Source: Viscum album
Taxonomy: Eukaryota; Streptophyta; Magnoliopsida; Santalales; Viscaceae
Assembly (NCBI GenBank): GCA_963277665.1
Contig: OY728136.1
Location: 1,979,656,576 to 1,979,720,575, forward strand
Direction of reading: 5' to 3'
DNA length: 64,000 nucleotides
How positions within the stretch are numbered: position 1 is the stretch's first letter; each line of letters opens with the position of its first letter. A program made the translations under genes and the position numbers. Below the pieces are notes generated by a model. It searched no databases. It had not been told where the DNA came from and was given only the letters and a program-made list of their open reading frames with translations. Below are positions 1 through 12,011 of the stretch, one piece after another.

Positions 1-1264
1 ACCTGGGTGATCCAATTTCATGATTTTCTTATTAATGTCTAATGTTTATGTTCTATCCAAATTTAAAAGTTATTAATCATATAAATATTATCATGTTATG
101 AATAATGTATCTATAATAATTTTGTGAAATTCATATTCATAGGTTATACCTCATGTACTTCACACAATTTTCTTTTTATTTCATATTCTTATGTTATACC
201 CTAAGTCGTACCAGGGTTATGTTCTGATTTCATTGCTTTACCGTTAAAAAGCATTTAACATCACCCATTTCATATGTTTTCATTTCCATATATTGTGAAT
301 AAAAGTAATAGGTATTATTTATCTAGAAAAATATTTTGTGTAGATTATATTTGTTATATTTTAAATAATATTTGTTGATTAAGTATGAGATTATATAGTA
401 GGAAGAATTTTTTTCATTTGACAAAATTGTGGTTTTTACATTAATTTTTTTCCAAACTATCTAAAAATATAAACCTAAAATATTTTAGGAATGTATGTAA
501 GGAAATATTTAAGGTCATTATTATAATTGAGACCTTCATGTTTTGGGTAATCATATGAATCCTATGTTGAATAAATCATGACATATATTCTAAGAAAAAA
601 ACCATAAAGTGTATGTTCACATAGACTGAGATAAAAATTCACCAAAATTTATGGTTAGTGTTAATCAAGTATTATAATCAATAAATACATCACTATCATA
701 GAAATAAAAATAAAATAGGAAATACTATCTTGAAAAATAATCATAGTACATTATCTACGATGAGTCTCAAAAGTGATTCAATATTCATGGTTATGTAATG
801 GATTGATAGAGAAATAATAATTTAGTTGATAAATTATCACCACTAGTAAATTATTTTCCATCAATATTTATATGTAACTATCAAATAGACATAAATGAAT
901 GATGGGATCTATAAATTTTTTTGAAAATATTTTTGAATTATAGCATCAGAAATGAATGAATTAAAATATTTAGAATAAAAATATCTTCCTAATCCATGCC
1001 AAAATTGAAGAAAGAGTTGTTGGATGATTCAGATAGCATATCATTTATTAATCATTTAAGATGTCCAATAATATATTGATACCTTTGAAATAACATATAA
1101 TGGTATTACATTTGGAGATATTTTCAAGAGATAACATTATTATGATTTTTATACTAGCAAGTTAAGAAAGGATTTCAAAATCTAAACGTAATAATGAGAA
1201 TATAACTCATACCAATACAAAAAAGGGATAAAATCATCATGTATATGATCAAAATATATCTTAA
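1..1264. other. AT-rich sequence without a recognised gene
   Basis: No reading frame here gave a convincing domain. By position it should hold the upstream integrase/RNase H part of the plus-strand chromoviral relic that becomes readable at about 1265. A weak integrase-like zinc-finger region may lie near 1030-1200, but I could not support it. Confidence 0.4.
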
Positions 1265-2220
1265 TACCTCAAATGGAAATAATTAAATTACGATAATATA
1301 CCATCATTTTTCTATTTTGGATCACTTAATTTATAATTTATAATTTTTACTACTTAATAAATATTACAATATATATACAAAATGATATAAGATTGCATAT
1401 TGTACAACTTTTAATTATATATTACTGAGATATGAGTATCCCATATTGTTTTGATAAATTATTCAACAATCATTTAATATAAAATTGTACTTTATAATTA
1501 TTAATAATCCTTAAACTAATGGTCAATCTAAAAATAAAATTTATAAATTTAAATATATCGATAGATCATGGTCAAAGGATTTGAATGGAGCTTGGGATAA
1601 ACATATAAAACAAGTTTATTAATCATATAAAAATAGTATATACTCATGTATATTAATATTTACAAATATTAATATAGATGTGAATTAATATAGAACTATG
1701 AATTATTGTGATAAATCTAGAGAGTGAAATACATTGGCACTATAAATTTATTGTGAAATTTTAAAGAATATCATAACTATTTAGTACCATATTAAAGATC
1801 AAAATTTTTAAAGTGTTATAATAGTAATAATTGATTAAATTTGATTTCTATGATGAAGAGAGAGTATTTTATAAAATTTCACTATGGAAGATGGTCATGA
1901 ATTCTGGGAGAAGGTAATTTTAATCCATAAATAAATTATATATTTCATGGGAAGTAATGTTTATTGACTAGTGATTCTTACAAACCTCTAACTAGTGAAT
2001 CAATGTTCTATATATCTCTTATAAAGATTATCATACTATATCTATAAAAAATACTAAATCTAAAGGATTTATAAAAAGTTCATGGCCTCTATTATAAGGA
2101 ATAACTAGTGAATATCTCATATATGATAGACAATGTATTATAAAACAAGACCACACATTTTGAAAAATCATGATAGTGAAATAAAAAATGAGAAAATATG
2201 ATAATCCAAATATATAAATA
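1265..2220 (+). pseudogene. Chromovirus pol relic: integrase core to chromodomain
   Basis: Decayed C-terminal part of a Ty3/Gypsy polyprotein; in an intact element this would integrate the cDNA and read chromatin marks. Read in order with several frame changes: an IPxMEIIK remnant of the W-K-W-E-x-I-T-M motif near 1270; an integrase strand near 1375-1440; NPxTNGQSK at 1504-1533, the HPQTDGQSE motif; GAWDKHIKQVY near 1583; FDFYDEERVFYKISLWK at 1839-1890, the GDHVFLKISPWKG region; and a weak chromodomain (YDRQ...MRKYDNPN) at about 2110-2215. Stops occur throughout. It is not part of EA, which is on the opposite strand and inserted at 3221. The order and spacing of motifs make chance unlikely. 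Confidence 0.6.
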
Positions 2221-3215
2221 AAACCTTATTTTGGAGTGGGTCTAGTCAAGGACTATTCCACAGGATATGCCCGATTATGATTTTTTTGTTTGGTGTTTTC
2301 AAACTAGTTTCTTAAACAATTATTACTAAACCAAAAATTTATATTGATGATAAATAAAAAGAAAATGTTTTGAGGTAATCAATTATATAATGAAACACAA
2401 GTTCCCTCATATATTATCTTTTATGTGACATATTATTAATGATGACATCTTTAATGGTGGATTATAAAAATTGGGACATTATTATTAAAATTTATTCCAT
2501 AAAATATATGTGTCATGTAATTTAATAACTACTTTAACACACTATATGGATCAAGATATTGGATAATTTAATTAGTTATGGAAGAATATTATAACATCAA
2601 AGATAATAAAAATTTATTTTAAAATTAAGATATACACTACTTTAAACCTGATTACTTCTTCAGTTATTATAGTGTCTACATGATATTGTGAGTCATTGTA
2701 AGATATAAATAAAATAAGGTATTCATTAACATTTCATGTAACCCTCTAATTAAAGGATGGATAAATCTGACACTAGTGGGACCTGGTAGGGTAAACCAAG
2801 ACATATTGGTTTTTGGGATATATTAAAGGATCATGATGTTGAAGTCATTTTATTCTTATAAGAATCTTGAAGAACACATTTTCACATCAAGCTAAGATAA
2901 AAGGTTTGATTACAATGACTAATATTGGGGAAAAGGGGGTGGAATGAATTTATTGATTGAACGAATTCCTCTTTTTTTATAGTTAACATCATTTTTATTA
3001 TTTTTTGATGAATCCTTTAAATGATAAAGGAGAAGAGTATATTTGATGAGGTCCATAAAATTGTAACCCAAGTGAGTCAAAAAATCAACACATATAAAAT
3101 ATGATTATAGAGTACCTCGCCAGATGGAAACCTTTCCTCCATCAGATTATCACATGAAGCATGAGTATTTCTTTCCATGCTCTATTCCTACAATGTATGG
3201 ATAATTATAGCTTTC
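2221..3215. other. 3' flank of the chromovirus relic
   Basis: No coding signal. If the pol relic ends near 2220, this should be 3' untranslated sequence and the beginning of its 3' LTR, interrupted at 3221 by EA and resuming at 13773. No second LTR copy is in the window to test this. Confidence 0.3.
2927..2944 (+). other. Possible polypurine tract
   Basis: Purine-rich run with one T (GGGGAAAAGGGGGTGGAA), followed by TG at 2945. This is the arrangement expected of a polypurine tract next to a 3' LTR. It lies about 700 bp past the end of the pol relic, farther than in the other elements here. Confidence 0.3.
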
Positions 3216-3220
3216 CCAAT
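3216..3220. repeat. Left target-site duplication of EA
   Basis: CCAAT immediately before the LTR start TGTAACACCC at 3221. The partner is CAAAT at 13768-13772, a 4 of 5 match, as expected for an old insertion. Confidence 0.55.
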
Positions 3221-4860
3221 TGTAACACCCCACCCCCTATTAACTAGATTCTGTGCATTATTACATAACATTCGCATGATCACAAGGAAATAATGTCTTG
3301 AAAGACCAATCAATTTAGTATTATTGGAAACAATATCCATACATAAGTCCAACTTTACAATTTGAAAAGAATCCCAACACTAATTTATTCCATCAGAAAC
3401 ATCCAATTATCCAAGATTATGCCTATAATTCACTCATAACTAACTTATTCACATCCTGGTAAAAAGAACCCTAAGAAAAAGGTGAGCTCAAACACTCAGT
3501 AAGGGTAAGAAATACAACAGAATATAACATAAATATTAGGCATGGTGAATAATTAAAAACACATAGCATTACAAATAATAAACATGAACACTTTTATGGC
3601 AGTAATATGAGCTCAATAAATAATTCCATAGTAAAACACAGTCATGGGTATTCTACTTATCAAATAACCACATGAACCATCAATATTATTTTCATAATGA
3701 GGGAATGTATAATTCCGAAAATTCTGCAACATCTTATCAATTACTCATCATAGAAGTCTAAAAATGATTAAGTCCTCGACCAAAACTATATATCAAATTG
3801 GGAAGGGCCTCAGCCAATTCCATGTCTAGTTGTTTCATGAGACCTACTAATGCATCGGGGAACTATAGCGTGCTCCACCCGTCACATACTAAGTCCAATA
3901 CATTCCTCATGTGAAAAGGTTGAAAAATAACATAAACATTCGTATTAAAACTAGCATAAGAAATGTCAATACTTTTACCATATACCATGAATTTTATACA
4001 AAAAATACATCCACATTCAGAAATTTCACAAAACCTTCAATAAAATATGAAATATTGGTATCATAATGAATCGACTTAAAACAAGTATAAAATCCATCAA
4101 TATATGTTTACATAGATGAAATCAAAAATATTTGATAGAAACATCTCTTACTTTTTGAAATAATTTAAAGCCACATTATTATAAATTTTTTTAAAAATAT
4201 TCCTATAATATTGTAAGGGAAGCCTCAACGATTTTATAACTACGGAGAATAATAATACCCATCATAATATTTAAAAAAAATACATTCTTACCTTAATTTT
4301 GTCGAAAAGGTCGTAAAGTACCTTGTTTAGAAATCGACGGTAAGATTCCTTTCCAAAAATATATAGTCAAATAAGGGTATAAATGACTTTAACCTATAGT
4401 CTAGTAAATAGTATAAATATTTTGAAATATTTTTTTAAGAAACACATAAGTGGATGATAAAAAGGTCCCAATAGATACTCATATATAAAACAACCTCAGA
4501 TAATAAATATATTGTGAAATTAACCCTTACCTTGTACATTCCCTTGGTCGATGGTAGGTTAAACTCCTGTAAAATGGTGAAATAATTGTTATTAAATTAT
4601 ACAAGAACCATATATATTATTACGATATCATATATGATCATTTAATATTGCTTTGATAATGATATTTCAGTAGTATCATCGTTTCAGGTGTTAACTGATT
4701 CATTTTACATTATATGTTTTGATACATAAGCCATGTTTGTTATGAATAGGATGTTTATAATTCATATCCCAAATTATATTATTTTATTAATAATTGTTTT
4801 TAATAACAAAATATAAATTATTCTTGAATGGTTACGATGTGGAATGAATCTTATTGTGTT

Positions 4861-5080
4861 CGTGGAGACGGTAATCTATATGTACGCATGAGTGACAATA
4901 TCATTCTTTTGATAATAAAATAGTATACAATTGTATGGTATATAATATATAAAGAATAATTATGAATATATATTTATTATTTAAATCAGTTATGCTCATT
5001 ATTATACCCATCCAAATAATAGTTTTATTTGAATAACAACTACACCACGACGTGGAGACGGTAAACCGTACGTACGCACG
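4861..5080 (-). promoter_or_regulatory. Pair of CpG-rich motifs in the EA 3' LTR
   Basis: Two copies of a motif of about 30 bp at 4861-4890 and 5051-5080, both starting CGTGGAGACGGTAA and ending in a GTACGCA core. They keep many CpG sites in a repeat otherwise nearly free of them. On the transcribed strand they begin about 350 and 540 bp after the TATA box, so they would lie in the 5' leader of the RNA. The copy at 5051 contains the alternating palindrome CGTACGTACG. Function unknown; a transcription-factor site, RNA structure or packaging signal are all possible. Confidence 0.55.
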
Positions 5081-5421
5081 TTTGGTGACATGTCATTGAT
5101 AGGATGTATAGAATAATGAATATGGTTGTACGATTTTTATAATTAATCACAATATATGGATGATACTAGATTTATTATTTTATAATGAATGAAACAAAGA
5201 AAGAGGACGTGGAAGAAGAAAATAACTTGGAAGAGGTGATGAAGTATTCACCTCTTATTCAGGTTCTTCATTTTTATTTGATCAAAAAGGATACATAGGT
5301 TAGACTTATGACCAAAGAAAGGAATCTAGGATGAAGTTAGGATAGTATAGAGGATATTTGGGAAGGTTTAGGATGATCTAAAGGGTGTCGGAGGTGTGAA
5401 ATTAAGAGAAGGGGGATTGCC

Positions 5422-5429
5422 CTTTTATA
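5422..5429 (-). promoter_or_regulatory. TATA box of the EA 3' LTR
   Basis: TATAAAAG on the minus strand (CTTTTATA as written). The same octamer sits at the corresponding place in the other EA LTR, in both E1 LTRs and in the E3 5' LTR (TATAAAAT in the E3 3' LTR). Confidence 0.6.
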
Positions 5430-7181
5430 AGAGAGGTGAAGGTCACTTTCAGAAAATCATGAAATATTATTTTAAAATAAAGTAATTTTCATTTTATAAT
5501 TGCTTAAAAATGATTTATTTCGAAGATAGGGTTGATTTGGGTCGAAATAATCTCAACCCATCAGTTTTAGACAAGTTTAGGTCACCATATTAACTTTATC
5601 ATTTAGATTTAACTCTTAGTTAAATAGTTTGACTTTTACCATGTCCCATTGTATTTTTATATTATATGGTTAATAAACATACAATAAACTACCAAAACCA
5701 CCACAATAGGTTCATTAATGACACATATAATATTGTTTCGGACTTTTGGACGAACCTTATAATTTTAGGAATATTATATCAACCAATAATATAGTATTTG
5801 TTTAAAAAACTCAATTATGTCATTTTTTACATTATTTAATAATTTATTTTTATTAAAGTCACAACAACATTATTAATTCAAAAAAAATTCATTTAATCAA
5901 CATGAACATGTCATATTAACCTATAAAATTTGTTTATAGATTCAAATCATTAAAATTATATTTATATTAATATTTATAATATCATTTATTTGATTCCTTC
6001 ATTAATAAAGAAAACACTGCATCATTATTGTGTCATATATAAATATATTTATTTAATGTCAAAATTTATAAATAAAATATCATGATGTAGGAAATATTTT
6101 TATATTTTTAATTACTATTTATAGTCGAATAGATAAATTTCATATCCTCATATAAAAATTTTTTTAGTAAAAGATTTTTCCTTTTGGTATTTTTGTTTTT
6201 ACTTTAGATTATTTGATCTAAAACGTCATTATCACACCCATGTGGCTCCATGGGGTACCAAAGTCAAAAAAATGAGGCCCATTGTCAGAAATTAATCAAC
6301 CAATTGGAATAGGACACATGTTTGTGTAATTTTCTATTATTATAATATTATTGTTCTACTCTTATTTACCGGATTTACCCTTTAACCATGGCAAATAAAA
6401 TATTTACCGAAATAATTATTCATAATGACTAAAAATAAAAGTTGCATATTTACACAATTTTGAACTCCTGATTCTAAATATGGAATCCATTATTTCAAAT
6501 TAAAAACATAGAAGTGTCATAAATTAATATAAAATTAATTCCCACTGTCAAAACCAAAAGCGTGTTTTTATGAAATATTAACTTTCAAAAGATTGACGCT
6601 TTTTTATGTCTAGTTAAAATGTAAAATTACATAAAATAACCAAAATTGTATTAAATAATAAAAATATAATATAATTATACTTCCAAAACATTGAAATATA
6701 TAATTGAACAAAATAAATTATTTTTATTAAAAAGGTTGTTTAATGTCAAAATTTAGTATTTTTCACTATTCACCCAAATATGAAAGTTATAAAAAAACAC
6801 AAAAAATGTATCAAATGTAAATTTTAATGTCTCGATTATAAATAATAAGTTTATTTTGTCAAATTTAATATATAAAAGTGTCAAATATAGGATTTAAAAA
6901 GGGTTCTCTATTAAAAGGCAGTAAAATTGCATTTTTTTGAAAAATACTTCTTTTATATTTTGAATGAACTTGTTCTTATATTATGTCTAAGAAACACATA
7001 ATATGGATTCAAAAATTATATGGAGTATATAAATGTCAAAATTCAGTTAATACTATTCATAATAGCTTTTTGAACAGCTAGTTTGGTAAGTTGTGGTGCG
7101 CTCAAACTCGTTGTTGTGTGTTGCGCAAGTTATTGAATTACATTGAAATGATAATGTACTATGAAATATTAGGGTGTTACA

Positions 7182-7198
7182 TTCTCCCCAACTTCAAT
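7182..7198 (-). other. EA polypurine tract
   Basis: Minus strand reads ATTGAAGTTGGGGAGAA directly before the LTR start TGTAACACCC. E3 has the similar GGAGTGGAGAA in the same place (62366-62379). This is the plus-strand primer site of reverse transcription. Confidence 0.7.
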
Positions 7199-7760
7199 AA
7201 ATTGCATCCCCATAATTTGAAATTGTTCTTCAAAAATGAACGGTTGGAAATAGAAAATGCATTTGTGGAAAACCCACATCGGAAATTGGGTTAATAAAAT
7301 TTAGTCTTAACAAGAGGGAAAGGGAAATGAAAAGTCACCACCAAATTATGATCTATATTAAGAGAACATTGGTGGAAATTAGGGACAGATAAATATAGGA
7401 AAAATGTAAATATTTATATGGGGGGATTTAGGTCATCAATCTCAAACAAGTGTAAAACTGAGGGCCTCAAATCCATCAATCTATGATGATTTGAAATATC
7501 ATCAGTTCAAAAAAACATAAAGTATTAGGATAATATATTTTTGGTTTTAAGATCCCTTTTAAAAAGTTTAAGAATTAATTTCTTCATATAAAAGTAGAGA
7601 AACAAATTATACTTGACAAGTAAAGTTCTATCCTTCAAATAATTTATACCACAAACTCATCTTTCACTATAAAAGAAAATAGAACATAAAAATACTCTAT
7701 TTATCTTTATCATATAGGGTTACAAAAAAATGAATTTATAAATATTTTGTGAGATTATTT
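7199..7760. other. EA interior without recognised coding sequence
   Basis: AT-rich remainder of the EA interior between the polypurine tract and the SINE. No pol motif was found on either strand, which supports loss of the whole pol region. Confidence 0.45.
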
Positions 7761-7934
7761 AAAAAACTACATTATACAAACTAGGACATCATGTTGGCCA
7801 GTGGTAGGTGATGTACCCTTGTCTCCATTTGGTTACGGGTTCAAGTCTTGCGGCCTTGTCGGAAATGACAAGTTGTCACCCAACCTCAGGGTTTTCCTTT
7901 TTATACCAATCCAAAAATAAACATAAAAAATTAC
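7761..7934 (+). mobile_element. tRNA-derived SINE with target-site duplication
   Basis: GC-richer segment with an RNA polymerase III type promoter: an A-box-like TGGCCAGTGGTAGG at 7795-7808, one base shorter than the tRNA consensus, and an exact B box GTTCAAGTC at 7839-7847, about 30 bp apart. The body ends near 7902 in a short T run. Flanks AAAAAACTAC (7761-7770) and AAAAAATTAC (7925-7934) match 9 of 10 as a target-site duplication. It would have been transcribed by Pol III and copied by LINE machinery. No tRNA cloverleaf can be drawn, so a true tRNA gene is unlikely. Confidence 0.6.
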
Positions 7935-8314
7935 TTATCCTTAATAATAGTATCCAATTTCAAACTTAATCTATTACATCCTTCATACTTATCCAAAATA
8001 CTTCTGTCCAGACTCTGTCTCAAAGGTCTCAAAATTCCAAAATCAATGGTAAAATCAGATTTCCAAAACAAAGTAATGTTTCTCTTATTTTCAAATACTG
8101 AAAATATGTTTACCTTCATCATATTAAAACCATAATGAAAACAAGAAGTAATGCAGTACCATCCTTATATATATCACTTTATTTTGAAAACCATAATACA
8201 ATTCATGAGTCCAAAAACACAAATACATTAATTATTCCACTTCAACTATAGTAATAACATAAGCTTGGCCTTTCTCCCTTGACCATTTTGAGATAATTTT
8301 CCTTGTCTCATAGT
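7935..8314 (-). other. EA sequence after gag, unassigned
   Basis: Holds a 63-codon minus-strand frame (7931-8122) with no recognisable motif. It follows the second zinc knuckle, where protease and RT would be expected, but no DSG or RT signature is present. Probably junction sequence left by the pol deletion. Confidence 0.35.
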
Positions 8315-9293
8315 ACATTCATTTTCAAAAGGACACATTTATCTACAATTGTAGCAGTCATCATTGACAACAACTTTCTTTCCCTTTCAAACACGAGCAT
8401 GGTGGCCTTTTTCACCACACATGCAAAAAAACTCCCATTCCTTTTAGGCAAGTAATAGGGCGTTTCATCCCACAATTACCACATAATTTAAAACCCTTCT
8501 TTCCCTTTTTACCTTTATCTATATCTTTCTCCACTGTTCTCTTCATCTCTTACTTTATTGTCATATGATTTAGAGAATTTCTTTTCAGTCTTGATATCAC
8601 ATGAGACAATATCTTCATACGATGAGAAGGATTGTGAGACTAGTTCTTGATGGAAAATAGTTTTAACCCATTAAATAATCAATCAATCTTACTCCTTGTG
8701 TTACGTATATAATCTACTCCATGATTCGTTAACCTTGTAAAGTTAGCTTCTTTCTTCGTGAATTTCTCATCTTCCTTCTATCTCTGGCTTAGAAATTTCC
8801 TTTCCATATTTGAACGATGGTCAAGAGGATAATATTTTTCTAATAAAATCTCATTAAACTCCCCCTATTACATACTGGATACTTTTCCATCCTACTTTTT
8901 GTTTTGAATCAATGACTCCCATTGATCTGCTTCTCCTGTGAGGCGATAAACTGTCATGACAACTTTTTCCCTTTCGCTACTCCCCAAAGCATGAAATATT
9001 TTCTCTAAGGAATTTATCTATTGCCCAGGTACTAATGGATTTTTAATCCCATTGAATGTTGGTGGTTTTTGCCTCATGAAGTGATCTAACATTTATCCTA
9101 CATGATTTGGATCAAGGTGCTCCTTATGGGTAAGGATATTATTCATAACCTGAGTGATTTGTCCAAGTATGGTGATAAGCAGACCAACACCAGTTGCATC
9201 ACTAGCTCCGCAATAATTATCATGAGTAGGAGGGAAATACCTAAATAGAGTATGTGCATTGATACGATTTCCATTCCTTCCACTGGGAACCAT
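8315..9293 (-). pseudogene. gag: EA gag (capsid/nucleocapsid) pseudogene
   Basis: Gag would form the virus-like particle and bind the element RNA. The start ATG at 9293 matches that of E3 gag, and the first 60 codons run parallel to it, sharing blocks such as GASDATG and QVMNNI (E3: QVINN). The capsid part continues with stops. Two zinc knuckles follow: the first at 8387-8425 reads CMCGEKGHHA and then loses its last cysteine to a stop; the second at 8315-8356 keeps CYNC and a terminal NEC but lost its histidine region. Several stops sit where Gln, Arg or Trp codons are expected. Pol does not follow. Confidence 0.75.
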
Positions 9294-9429
9294 TTCTAAA
9301 CAATGGCATAAATAGAACAACTTATGAATCGAAAAAAATAATTTCATACTTGTAAAAAAATAACATAAATTTAACATTTTATGGATATAATCCATAATCA
9401 TAAAAAAGTTTTTCTTTGAGGAAGTTTAT

Positions 9430-9623
9430 AATAATAAACCCTTCATAATTGTTTGTAAATAAAATGTAAATTATCCTAAGGATATACCCTGGGAGTGTCA
9501 TAACCAAGAGTGCAGCAAGGCTCGTTGTTCTGCACCAATTCATGTTTGTGTCTAGATCAAAGTGGTGTTTTCGGGTTTTTACCCCTAAGTACATCTATGC
9601 CAGAGCATCCTCTACGTACTCAT
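9430..9623 (-). pseudogene. EA leader frame, possible gag N-terminal segment
   Basis: A frame between the primer-binding site and the gag ATG that corresponds to 57535-57690 in E3. It starts at an ATG at 9623, has stops, then reads GVKTRKHHFDLD and later TTSLAALLVMTLP; E3 reads GKTRKQRFELD and TTVLAALLVTTL. The match at protein level in two separate copies suggests it was once coding, either as an upstream peptide or as the basic start of Gag. It is separated from the gag ATG by an AT-rich stretch. Confidence 0.45.
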
Positions 9624-9774
9624 ATCCAGACACATATGTATTTCTTGGAAAAGTCACAAAATCACTACATTACCAAAACTCTAGGAAGTTATTCTATTCT
9701 AATCCTCAAAGTCTATCTTAGGATAATGTTCTCTAATCAGAGTTTATCTAAATCTAGTTTCCAAGGTTTATACT

Positions 9775-9792
9775 AAACTTCGTCTAATACCA
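9775..9792 (-). other. EA primer-binding site
   Basis: Minus strand reads TGGTATTAGACGAAG two bases inside the LTR end at 9795, a decayed TGGTATCAGA, the plant initiator-tRNA-Met type primer site. E3 has TGGTATCAGA in the equivalent position. Confidence 0.65.
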
Positions 9793-11442
9793 ACTATAAT
9801 ACCCTGACCCCTATTACCTAGAGTCGGTGCATTATTATATAACATTGGCATGATCAGAAGTAAATCATGTCCCAAAAGACCAATCAGTTTAGAATTATTG
9901 GAAACCAGATTCATACATAAGTTCAACTTTACAACATGAAAAGAAATACAATACTAATTTATTCCATTAGAAACATCCAAGACACAAACATTATGCTTGC
10001 AATTCACCGATAACTTACTTCTTCATATCCTGGAAAAAAGAAACATTAGAAAGGGGTGAGCTTAAACGCTTAGTAAGGGTAATCAATACAACAGAAGAAA
10101 ACATAAATATTAGGCATGGTGAATAATTGAAAACAATAACCTTTACAAACAATAAAGATGAACACTTTTATGGATGGAATATGAGCTGAGTAAAAAATTA
10201 CATAATAAAACATAGTCTTGGGTATTCTACTTGTCTAATAACCACATGAACCACCAATATTATTTAAATAATGTGGGAATGTATAATTCCAGACATTTTG
10301 AAACATCTTGTCAAGGCCTCAGGCAAGACATCTAAAAATGATTAAGGCCTCGGCCAAAACCATATATCAAATTGGGAAAGGCCTCAGAAAATTCCACATC
10401 TAGTTGTCTCATCAGATATACTAATGCACCGAGGAGTTATAGCGGGCTGCACCCATCACATTATAAGTCCAATACATTCCTCATATGAAAAGGTTGAAAC
10501 AAAACATAAAAATTATTATTAAAACTAGAATACTAAATGTCAATAATTTAACCATAAACCATGAATGGTATAAAAATAAAACATCCAAAGTCAAACATAT
10601 CACAAAACCTTCAATAAAATATGGAATATTTGTGTCATAATGAATCGACTTCAAACAAGTATAAAATCCATCAAAATATGTTGTCATAGATGAAATCAAA
10701 ACTATTTGATAGAAATATCTCTTTCTTTTTGAAATAATTTAAAGTCAGAAAATTATAAATGAAAAAATTTATTTTGAAAATATTATTATGAGCTTGTAAG
10801 GGAAGCTTCAACAATGTTATAACGGTGGAGAATAACCATAACTGCTGTAAAATGTAACAAAAATGCATTCTTACCTTAATTTTGTCAAAAAGGTCATAAA
10901 TTACTTTGTTTGAAAAACGATAGATAGATTTATTTCAAAACATATAAGGTCAAAAAAGGTTATAAATAAATTTAAACCATATTCTAGTAAACAGTAAAAA
11001 TCTATTGAAAAACCTTTATAAGAAACACAGATGTGGATGATAAAGAGATCCCAGTAGATACTCATGTATAAAACAACCTCAGATTATAAAGGGATTGTGA
11101 AATTAATACCTACCTTGAACTTTTCCTTGGTCAAGGGTAGGTTAAAATCCTATAAAATGGTGAAATAATTGTTATTAAAGTATAAAAGAGCCATATACAT
11201 TAATATGATATCATATATGGTCTTCTAATATTTCTTTGATAATGCTATTTCATTAGTATCGTCGGTTTGGGTGTTAACTGATTCATTTTACTTTATATGT
11301 TTTGATACATAAGACGTGTTTGTTATGGATATGATGTATTTGATTAATATATATAATTATATTATGTTCTTATTAATTATTTTTAATACCCTAATGAAAA
11401 TTAATCTTTAATGGTTATGATAGGGAATGATCTTATCGTGTT

Positions 11443-11662
11443 CGTGGAGATGATAATCTGTACGTACGCACGAGCGAGAATATCATTCTCTTGATATTAA
11501 TATAGAATATAATTGGATGGTATATCATATATACAGAATAATTATCATGTTATATTTTTTATTTACATCAGTTATACACATTATTATACCCATCAAAATA
11601 ATAATATTATTTGAATAACAACTACACCACGACATGGAGGCGGTAAGCCGTACGTACGCACG
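11443..11662 (-). promoter_or_regulatory. Pair of CpG-rich motifs in the EA 5' LTR
   Basis: Copies at 11443-11472 and 11633-11662, same order and spacing (190 bp) as at 4861 and 5051. Both retain GTACGTACGCACG. They lie about 350 and 540 bp downstream of the TATA box at 12004-12011 in the direction of transcription. Confidence 0.55.
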
Positions 11663-12003
11663 TATGGTGACATGTCGTTCATAGAATGTATAGAATAATG
11701 AATATGATTTTATGACATTTATAATGACATAATAGTATATGGAATATACTGGAGTTATTATTTCAGAATTTAAATAACAAAGAAATAGGAGGTGGAAGAA
11801 GAAAAGAACTTGGAAGAGGTGATGAAGTATTTACCTCTTCTTCAGGTCCTTCCTTTTGATTCTATCAAAAGGGATTCATAAGTTGGACTTATGACCATAT
11901 CAAGGCCTCTAGGATGAAGGGAGGATAGTTTAGAGAATACTTGGTTAGTTTTTGGCCGATCTTAAAGGCTTTGTAGGTGTGAAATTAAGAGAAGGGGGAG
12001 TTC

Positions 12004-12011
12004 CTTTTATA
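12004..12011 (-). promoter_or_regulatory. TATA box of the EA 5' LTR
   Basis: TATAAAAG on the minus strand, aligned with 5422-5429 of the other LTR. It is the probable start-site selector for the EA transcript. Confidence 0.6.

Larger units (their letters stand above)
3221..7181 (-). repeat. EA 3' LTR
   Basis: Long terminal repeat of 3961 bp, TGTAACACCC at the left and GGGTGTTACA at the right. It aligns along its length with 9795-13767; for example, both carry the phrase CACCCATGTGGCT (6236 and 12819). It contains a minus-strand TATA box at 5422-5429 and two CpG-rich motif copies. Short open frames inside it are fortuitous. Confidence 0.88.

Noticed and set aside
7795..7850. Possible functional tRNA gene
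   Set aside because: B box is exact but the A box is one base short and no acceptor or anticodon stems form; target duplications indicate a SINE.
10481..10868. Two short hydrophobic minus-strand frames
   Set aside because: Inside the EA LTR, not open in the paired LTR, and composed of AT-driven Phe/Leu/Ile.
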